Assembly (NCBI GenBank): GCA_003523255.1
Contig: DPGH01000009.1
Span: forward strand, 1 to 20,046
DNA from: Clostridiales bacterium
Lineage (GTDB): Bacteria > Bacillota > Clostridia > Christensenellales > Borkfalkiaceae
DNA length: 20,046 bases
Direction of reading: 5' to 3'
In this document: positions 1 to 4,853 of the stretch, piece after piece
How the letters are laid out: every line of letters starts with the position of its first letter
Numbering within the stretch: position 1 is the first letter of the stretch
Position numbers and translations under genes: made by a program
Notes under the pieces: model-generated
Told to the model about the DNA's origin: nothing
Databases searched by the model: none
What the model saw: the letters and a program-made list of their open reading frames with translations, nothing else

Positions 1-22
1 TCGATTCCCTGTGGGGACGCCA
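1..22 (+). tRNA. 3' end of a tRNA gene (partial, isotype unknown)
   Basis: The first bases read as the 3' part of a tRNA: most of the T-loop (TCGATT), the 3' half of the T-stem (CCCTG), seven acceptor bases (TGGGGAC), discriminator G73 and an encoded CCA ending at 22. The gene begins before the window, so the anticodon is not visible. G73 is compatible with Arg, Asn, Asp, Ser or Trp among others. A terminator-like hairpin follows eight bases later, as expected at the end of a tRNA transcript. Confidence 0.75.
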
Positions 23-30
23 TATCGATT

Positions 31-64
31 AAAACGACGTTTCCGTTATGGGACGTCGTTTTTT
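31..64 (+). terminator. Rho-independent terminator after the tRNA
   Basis: A perfect 10-bp stem pairs 31-40 (AAAACGACGT) with 53-62 (ACGTCGTTTT) around a 12-base loop, and runs into a T-rich tail. It lies directly after the tRNA 3' end and before the ribokinase ribosome binding site. Confidence 0.8.
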
Positions 65-106
65 ATTTAAGGATAAACCGATTTTCTTATAAAGGGGAGA
101 GAAATT

Positions 107-958
107 ATGATTTACGTAACTGGCAGTTTAAATATAGATTTATGCATAAGTTGTTCTCGTATGCCGGAAGTTGGTGAAACGATAACGGGAAACGGTTTTA
201 TGACAAACGGCGGCGGTAAAGGGGCAAACCAGGCGACGGCAGCCGCTAAACTTGGCGGTAAGATCGCAATGTGCGGCGTGGTCGGCGGCGACGATTTCGG
301 ACAAAAACTTATTTTCGATTTATCGGCGGCGGGTGCAGACGTTTCGCATATCAGAAAAGAGTCGAAAGTTGCTTCCGGAACGGCTGTTATTATAGTATCC
401 CGAGGCAATAACCGCATTATTTTGGATAAGGGCGCAAACGCATTTTTAACAAAGGAGGATATAGACCGCTTTCTTCAGAACGCAGAGGTCGGGGACGTAT
501 ATTTAACTCAACTAGAAAATCCCGTTGAAATCATCGGTTACGGACTTAAACTCGCAAAAGAAAAAGGAATGTTGACGATACTTAATCCCGCACCCGCAAA
601 CAAAGATGCTGAAAAATATTTTTCGTTTGCGGATATAGTCGTTCCTAACGAAACCGAACTTGAAAGTTTCGGCGGAAAGGAGAAAATGTTCACGGCTGGC
701 GTTAAAAAAATCGTTACGACTCTCGGTGCTCGCGGGTATGAAATAGCCGACGAAAGTTCGTCTGAAATTTACGATTGTTTAAAAGTCAAAGTTGTAGACA
801 CTACTGCCGCCGGTGATACGTTTTGCGGGGGTATGGCAGTGGGGCTTAGCGAGGGTATGTCGTTACAAAGTGCGTGTGCGTTCGGTAGCAAGGCGGCATC
901 GATTGCATGTACAAAAAAGGGCGCGCAACAATCTATCCCGTATAGAAACGAACTTTAA
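107..958 (+). CDS. rbsK: Ribokinase (PfkB family)
   Basis: This is probably a cytoplasmic ribokinase that phosphorylates D-ribose at O5 with ATP and feeds the pentose phosphate pathway. At 283 residues it is slightly short for the family (about 300). The N-terminal sugar-binding signature of PfkB kinases, NGGGKGANQA, lies at residues 34-43. NPAP is at 160-163 and NETE at 181-184. The C-terminal ATP/anion-hole motif DTTAAGD is at 231-237, with D237 the expected catalytic base. The tail GAQQSIP is typical of ribokinases. An AAGGGGAG ribosome binding site lies about 8 bases before the ATG. No ribose transporter or regulator is visible beside it. The downstream side is interrupted by an IS30 remnant, so any original partner may have been displaced. 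Another PfkB sugar kinase cannot be excluded, but the motifs fit ribokinase best. Confidence 0.88.
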   Translation: MIYVTGSLNIDLCISCSRMPEVGETITGNGFMTNGGGKGANQATAAAKLGGKIAMCGVVGGDDFGQKLIFDLSAAGADVSHIRKESKVASGTAVIIVSRGNNRIILDKGANAFLTKEDIDRFLQNAEVGDVYLTQLENPVEIIGYGLKLAKEKGMLTILNPAPANKDAEKYFSFADIVVPNETELESFGGKEKMFTAGVKKIVTTLGARGYEIADESSSEIYDCLKVKVVDTTAAGDTFCGGMAVGLSEGMSLQSACAFGSKAASIACTKKGAQQSIPYRNEL

Positions 959-992
959 CAAAAAGATAAACGCAAAATTGTAATTAGTGTGA

Positions 993-1016
993 TGAATTGT
1001 CAAACTAAGTGCAACA
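993..1016 (+). repeat. IS30 left terminal inverted repeat
   Basis: The reverse complement of this 24-base end matches 1747-1770 over TGTTGCACTTA, then at scattered positions, then again over AATTCA. The transposase stop codon (1005-1007) lies inside this repeat. Confidence 0.75.
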
Positions 1017-1669
1017 CTTAGAGAGAAAAAAGTTAAATAAATCTACAGGTTTTTGGTAGTGTAAAACTTCTTTAGGTCCGGCGTTAATTAACGCCGGATT
1101 CTTTTTTAACGTTTTTTCAGACACTCTTTCAAGATTATGTCCTTTGGGATAAAACTCTCTTAATAGCCCGTTTAGATTTTCGTTCTTTCCTTGTATATAC
1201 GCTTTTATCTCTTTTTCGTATGGATTTGCCTGTCGTAAATCTTCCGCCGTTCCCTAATCTTTTTCTCGTTTTTCCTTTTCTTCTTAGGTTTTTTAACGTA
1301 GACTTTAAATATCTTTCGTCTATCCAACGATATATTGTCTTAAAAGACGGTATTCTTAACTCACACGGAGTATTTGCTATTTGTTCGGGCGACCACGTTA
1401 ATGATAGTTTTTCGTCTATGTAATTCAATACTTCCTGACTCCGGAACATTCCGCGATGTCGGTAACTGTTTCGCAAATTACTCTTTTTTTGTGCGGTGTA
1501 AGGGTAATAGTGCGGTATATCATATAAACGTTCTGTTCCTTCTTAATTCCCTTGATACCGAACTTACGTTTCTTCCTAACAATCTTGCAATTTCTCTATA
1601 ACTTTTTCCTTTTACATAATATTCTCGTAGACAACAACGTTCTTCTATGGTAAAATGATGATAGTTCAT
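1005..1669 (-). pseudogene. IS30-family transposase, frameshifted and missing its DDE core
   Basis: IS30 transposases cut and join the element ends with a DDE integrase core that follows an N-terminal HTH. Here ATG at 1669-1667, with an AAGGAG site upstream, starts an HTH segment (MNYHHFTIEERCCLREYY...YREIARLLGRNVSSVSRELRRN). The frame breaks near 1522-1530, and the next frame continues with YDIPHYYPYTAQKKSNLRNS and then EKLSLTWSPEQIA. At about 1180-1195 the text jumps from the linker SVYTRKE directly to the C-terminal segment NENLNGLLREFYPKGHNLE in a different frame, which runs to the stop at 1005. The FGHWE-type start of the core and all three acidic residues are absent. The product cannot be an active transposase. 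The protein identity is sure, and the exact deletion ends are approximate. Confidence 0.88.
1078..1107 (+). terminator. Palindrome with T-run inside the IS30 end
   Basis: A perfect 20-bp palindrome, CCGGCGTTAATTAACGCCGG (1078-1097), can form an 8-bp stem with an AATT loop. It is followed by ATTC and six T residues on the plus strand. It lies within the C-terminal codons of the transposase read on the other strand. It could stop transcripts entering from the ribokinase gene. Confidence 0.45.
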
Positions 1670-1746
1670 ATATTTCTCCTTGGTTTTTGTTTTGTTGCTA
1701 AAACTATTATACCATAGATTTATATGAACTTCTTTTTTACCCAAAC

Positions 1747-1770
1747 TGTTGCACTTAATAGTATAATTCA
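1747..1770 (-). repeat. IS30 right terminal inverted repeat
   Basis: This end reads TGTTGCACTTA then AATAGTATAATTCA and matches the inverted left end at 993-1016 over about 18 of 24 positions. It lies upstream of the transposase start. Confidence 0.75.
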
Positions 1771-1782
1771 CCATTGTCAGAA

Positions 1783-1816
1783 AAAACGACCGATTTAATT
1801 ATCGGTCGTTTTAATT
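1783..1816. terminator. Strong bidirectional terminator hairpin
   Basis: A perfect 12-bp stem pairs 1783-1794 (AAAACGACCGAT) with 1801-1812 (ATCGGTCGTTTT) around a TTAATT loop, with T-rich tails on both strands. It stands just outside the IS30 right end and insulates the operon that starts at 1879. It may be the former ribokinase terminator, now separated from that gene by the insertion (inference). Confidence 0.75.
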
Positions 1817-1878
1817 TTAAAAAATTTACTTATCGTTAAGCGGGTATTAAAAAAATTTTAATTTTTTTGTTAAAAGCC

Positions 1879-1909
1879 TTGACTTGGAGCAAACTCCAAG
1901 TGTTATCAT
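1879..1909 (+). promoter_or_regulatory. MerR-type promoter and operator
   Basis: A -35 box TTGACT (1879-1884) and a -10 box TATCAT (1904-1909) are separated by 19 bp, two more than optimal. The spacer is almost filled by a perfect inverted repeat, ACTTGGAG-CAAA-CTCCAAGT (1882-1901). An overlong spacer with a centred dyad is the hallmark of promoters untwisted by MerR-family activators. The likely regulator is encoded in the same operon at 3697-4080, so the operon is probably autoregulated. Confidence 0.9.
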
Positions 1910-1930
1910 ATAGAAAAAAAGGAGCGTGTT

Positions 1931-3700
1931 ATGAAAATTCTCGATAAAATAAATTCACCAAAAGACCTGAAAACGCTTGAAAGAGCAGACCTTAACGTTC
2001 TTGCGGAGGAAATGCGCGCCGTACTGTTAAAAAAATTAAGCGTGCACGGCGGACATTTCGGACCGAACTTCGGCTTTGTCGAAGCAACAATTGCACTGCA
2101 CTACGTTTTTGATTCGCCTACGGATAAAATCGTTTACGACGTATCTCACCAAAGTTATCCGCACAAAATGCTTACGGGCAGAAAAGACGCGTTTATTTAC
2201 GAGGATAAGTACGACGACGTAACCGGCTATACGAATCCCGACGAGAGCGAGCACGACTTTTTCAAGGTGGGGCATACTTCTACCGCTTTGAGTCTTGCCG
2301 CGGGGCTTGCTAAAGCGCGCGACCTTAAAGGTGAAAAATACAACGTTATTGCGGTCGTGGGCGACGGCTCGTTAAGCGGCGGCGAGGCTCTCGAGGCGCT
2401 CGACTACGCGGGCGAGGCGAACGGAAACTTGATAATACTTATAAACGACAACGATATGTCTATAGCGAAAAATCACGGCGGAATTTATAAAAACCTTAAA
2501 CTTCTCCGCGATACCGAAGGTAAAGCCGAACTTAACTTATTCAAAAGTATGGGGCTTAACTACGTTTTCGTTAAAAACGGAAACGATATTGACTCGCTTA
2601 TAAACGCTTTCGAGAGCGTAAAAGGCTTAACTTCGCCGGTAGTCGTTCACGTCGTAACCGAAAAGGGCAAAGGCTATAAATTTGCCGAAGAGAATAAAGA
2701 GGCGTGGCACTGGACTATGCCGTTCGACGTAAAAACGGGTAAAAGGGTTTCTTTCGGCGGCGAGAGTTACGAGGAACTGACCGGTAAATACCTGCTGAAT
2801 AAAATGAAAAACGACCCCGCGGTCGTTGCGATAACTGCGGCGGTGCCTATGGTGTTCGGCTTTAATCCGGAAAGAAGAAAACTTGCCGGCGCGCAATACG
2901 TAGACGTAGGCATTGCGGAAGAGCACGGCGTTGCGCTTGCTTCGGGAATTGCCAAAAACGGCGGCAAACCTGTATTCGCCACTCACGCAAGTTTTATTCA
3001 ACGCACGTACGACCAGCTTTCGCAAGACGTTTGTATAAACAAGAGCCCCGCCGTTATCCTCGTAAACACCGCTTCGGTCTATGCGATGAACGACGTTACT
3101 CATCTCGGTTTATACGATATTCCGCTTATTTCAAACATACCCGAAATGGTTTACCTTGCGCCGACCTGCAAGCAAGAGTATTTTGCCATGTTAGACTACG
3201 CGATAGAGCAAAAAGACCGCCCCGTGGCGATACGCATGCCTTGCAACGGCGTTATAGAAAGCGATAAAACGTTCGATACGGATTATTCGGTTATAAACAA
3301 ATTCAAAGTGGATATCGCGGGCGAAAAAGTTGCGGTAATCGCGCTCGGCGATTTTTATCAACTCGGCGAGGAACTCGTAAAGTCTTTATCGAACGAACTG
3401 AATATAAACGCAACGCTTATAAATCCGCGCTTTGCATCGGGAATAGACGAGCGATTGCTCGGCGAATTAAAGCGCAACCACTCGCTCGTCGTTACCCTTG
3501 AGGACGGGTCTTTAAGCGGCGGTTTCGGAGAAAAGGTTGCAAGTTTTTACGGCGATACGTCGGTTAGGGTTAAAAACTTCGGCGTAAAAAAGGCTTTTTA
3601 CGACCGTTTCGATTTAAACGAATTGCTTATAGAAAACAATCTTACTTTGGATCTTATGACAAAAGCGATAGCGAATATTCTTAACGGAGAAAAACGATGA
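1931..3700 (+). CDS. DXS-like transketolase (short, atypical DXP synthase paralogue)
   Basis: This is a thiamine-diphosphate enzyme of the DXS/transketolase family, 589 residues against about 620-640 for true DXP synthases. The ThDP motif GDG...ND is at 144-146 and 172-173, and GGHFGPN carries H42 (E. coli H49). In the pyrimidine domain the family glutamate is E330, and R358, H391 and R435 match E. coli R398, H431 and R478. By my hand alignment E. coli R420 is T380 and D427 is N387, residues linked to phosphate binding and catalysis in DXS. The segment after the ThDP motif is also about 30 residues shorter. I therefore call it a DXS-like enzyme with uncertain substrate rather than dxs. GGAG lies about 6 bases before the ATG. 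It is the first gene of a MerR-controlled operon and overlaps the regulator by 4 bases. In some lactic acid bacteria this short type, as I recall it, occurs beside the mevalonate route, which also argues for another role. Confidence 0.82.
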   Translation: MKILDKINSPKDLKTLERADLNVLAEEMRAVLLKKLSVHGGHFGPNFGFVEATIALHYVFDSPTDKIVYDVSHQSYPHKMLTGRKDAFIYEDKYDDVTGYTNPDESEHDFFKVGHTSTALSLAAGLAKARDLKGEKYNVIAVVGDGSLSGGEALEALDYAGEANGNLIILINDNDMSIAKNHGGIYKNLKLLRDTEGKAELNLFKSMGLNYVFVKNGNDIDSLINAFESVKGLTSPVVVHVVTEKGKGYKFAEENKEAWHWTMPFDVKTGKRVSFGGESYEELTGKYLLNKMKNDPAVVAITAAVPMVFGFNPERRKLAGAQYVDVGIAEEHGVALASGIAKNGGKPVFATHASFIQRTYDQLSQDVCINKSPAVILVNTASVYAMNDVTHLGLYDIPLISNIPEMVYLAPTCKQEYFAMLDYAIEQKDRPVAIRMPCNGVIESDKTFDTDYSVINKFKVDIAGEKVAVIALGDFYQLGEELVKSLSNELNINATLINPRFASGIDERLLGELKRNHSLVVTLEDGSLSGGFGEKVASFYGDTSVRVKNFGVKKAFYDRFDLNELLIENNLTLDLMTKAIANILNGEKR

Positions 3701-4080
3701 ACATAGCGGAAGTCGCAAAAAAATACGGCGTTACGCCGGATACAATCCGTTATTACGAAAAGGCGGGGCTGATTCCCGCCGCGCCGAGGAGAGCCTCCGG
3801 CATAAGGAATTTCGACGAAAAAACGTGCAACTGGCTTGAGTTTATCGTGTGTATGCGTTCCGCGGGACTCACGATAGAAGCGCTTACCGAATACGTAAGA
3901 TTGTACAAAAAGGGCAAAAGCACCGTTTCGGAAAGAAAAAACCTTCTCGTAAACCAAAGAGAAGAGTTAAGACGCAAAAAAGAAGAGATCGAGGCGACGC
4001 TTAATCGTCTCGACTATAAAATAAGTTTATACGAACAAATTGAAGCGGGCAAAAGAAAAGACTTTATGGAAGAGCCTTGA
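3697..4080 (+). CDS. MerR-family regulator, AdhR/NmlR-like
   Basis: This is a 127-residue DNA-binding regulator. The winged HTH (MNIAEVAKKYGVTPDTIRYY, residues 1-20, plus the wing to about 70) is followed by a basic and acidic coiled-coil helix (about 75-115) for dimerisation. There is no metal-binding C-terminal tail. FIVCMRSAGLTIEAL places a single cysteine at residue 52, the position of the redox- or carbonyl-sensing Cys52 reported for Bacillus subtilis AdhR, which responds to formaldehyde and methylglyoxal. A second cysteine, C44, is less conserved. The gene starts inside the stop codon of the DXS-like gene (ATGA overlap), suggesting coupled translation. The dyad in the 19-bp spacer promoter at 1879-1909 is the expected binding site. 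The inducer is inferred from the family, not shown. Confidence 0.88.
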   Translation: MNIAEVAKKYGVTPDTIRYYEKAGLIPAAPRRASGIRNFDEKTCNWLEFIVCMRSAGLTIEALTEYVRLYKKGKSTVSERKNLLVNQREELRRKKEEIEATLNRLDYKISLYEQIEAGKRKDFMEEP

Positions 4081-4119
4081 TTGCCGCTTTACGTAACGAT
4101 TTAATAAAAGGAGAATATC

Positions 4120-4602
4120 ATGAATAAAAAATTAGTTCTTTATCATACCTATACCGGCAATACCGAACTCGTCGCGAAAGAAATCGCCGCCAAAACCGGC
4201 GCAACCCTTTGCAAGTTGGAGCCGGTAACGCCCTTTTCAAGCGACTATAACGCCGTGGTTGACGAATGGCAAAATAATTCGGTTAAAGCAGAGGTGCCCA
4301 TAAAGCCGCTGACGGTCGATTTAAGCGAGTATAGCGAAATAGTTTTGTGTTCGCCCGTGTGGTGGTACACCGTTACTCCCGTCGTTTTCGCTTTTCTCAA
4401 AAAATACGACTTAAGCGGAAAAACCGTTTATCCGGTGTTTACCAGCGCGGGGTGGTTCGGTCATTCTTATACTGACGTTAAAAAACTTTTCAAGGGCGAC
4501 TTGAAAGAAAAAACGTGCGTAAAATTTTCCGAAGATTATACCGAACATAAAATAGTCGGAGGAGAAACGGAACTTTCGTCTTTGATAAATAAACTTAAAT
4601 AA
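4120..4602 (+). CDS. Flavodoxin
   Basis: This is a 160-residue flavodoxin-fold protein expected to bind FMN and carry electrons or reduce small substrates in the cytoplasm. The phosphate loop TYTGNTE lies at residues 10-16, right after the first beta strand. SPVWWYTVTP at 78-87 supplies the usual aromatic residues stacking on the isoalloxazine ring, and TSAGWFG at 108-114 forms the third FMN loop. It resembles the Flavodoxin_4 type often found beside MerR regulators. An AAAGGAG site lies about 8 bases before the ATG. It is 39 bp after the MerR gene with no promoter seen between, so it should be co-transcribed from 1879. A hairpin terminator follows at 4621. Confidence 0.87.
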   Translation: MNKKLVLYHTYTGNTELVAKEIAAKTGATLCKLEPVTPFSSDYNAVVDEWQNNSVKAEVPIKPLTVDLSEYSEIVLCSPVWWYTVTPVVFAFLKKYDLSGKTVYPVFTSAGWFGHSYTDVKKLFKGDLKEKTCVKFSEDYTEHKIVGGETELSSLINKLK

Positions 4603-4620
4603 ATCGGCTTAATTTTATGA

Positions 4621-4654
4621 AAGTCCGCGAAGATCTTTTCGCGGACTTATTTTT
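4621..4654 (+). terminator. Terminator of the DXS-like/MerR/flavodoxin operon
   Basis: A perfect 11-bp stem pairs 4621-4631 (AAGTCCGCGAA) with 4638-4648 (TTCGCGGACTT) around a GATCTT loop, followed by ATTTTT. It lies 18 bp after the flavodoxin stop. Confidence 0.88.
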
Positions 4655-4701
4655 GTATCAGATATATGTATTATAACCGTTTTTGTATCAAATATGGTAT
4701 T
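4651..4701 (+). repeat. Pair of direct repeats (TTTTGTATCA)
   Basis: TTTTGTATCAGATATATGTATT (given here as TTTTGTATCA plus a similar AT-rich continuation) at 4651-4672 recurs as TTTTGTATCA with a near-identical continuation at 4681-4701, a 30-bp offset. It precedes the candidate promoter at 4700. The first copy overlaps the T-tail of the terminator, so part of the likeness may be chance. Confidence 0.4.
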
Positions 4702-4728
4702 GCGCGGGCAACTTTGCAGGTGTATAAT
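4700..4728 (+). promoter_or_regulatory. Candidate distal promoter P1 of the GH42-like gene
   Basis: TTGCGC (4700-4705), 17 bp, then a consensus TATAAT (4723-4728). The 21-bp repeats start just downstream of the expected start site, where a bound repressor could block it. Confidence 0.5.
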
Positions 4729-4736
4729 TAAATCGG

Positions 4737-4779
4737 TTTTAATCGGCGAAAAGTATATTTTAATCGCTGGAAAGTATAT
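4737..4779 (+). repeat. Tandem direct repeat, 21-bp period (putative operator)
   Basis: Two copies of TTTTAATCG-SYG-R-AAAGTATAT (4737-4758 and 4758-4779) are offset by exactly 21 bp, two helical turns. They differ only in the middle three or four bases. They end 20 bp upstream of the -35 box of promoter P2. Direct half-sites spaced by 21 bp next to a -35 box are typical of AraC-family activators. No such regulator gene is in the window. Confidence 0.6.
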
Positions 4780-4799
4780 GTTTAATTTCAGAAAAGATA

Positions 4800-4828
4800 T
4801 TGCATAAACAAAATCGCCGTGTTAAAAT
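4800..4828 (+). promoter_or_regulatory. Candidate proximal promoter P2 of the GH42-like gene
   Basis: TTGCAT (4800-4805), 17 bp, then TAAAAT (4823-4828). The hydrolase ATG follows 25 bp later. Confidence 0.55.
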
Positions 4829-4853
4829 AAAATAAAAACTTTTTGGAGTGAAT

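Larger units (their letters stand above)
993..1770 (-). mobile_element. IS30-family insertion sequence, internally deleted
   Basis: The element is about 780 bp long and is bounded by imperfect terminal inverted repeats (993-1016 and 1747-1770) that share the core TGTTGCACTTA and the outer AATTCA. It carries one minus-strand transposase gene that is frameshifted and lacks its catalytic domain. Complete IS30 elements are about 1.0-1.2 kb, so roughly 350 bp is missing. IS30 elements make short target duplications, and none can be assigned securely here. It sits between the ribokinase gene and a strong hairpin at 1783-1812 that may once have been the ribokinase terminator. Confidence 0.85.

Noticed and set aside
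4848..4853. GTG 4848 as start of the GH42-like gene
   Set aside because: It overlaps the GGAG ribosome binding site. ATG 4854 is correctly spaced from that site.
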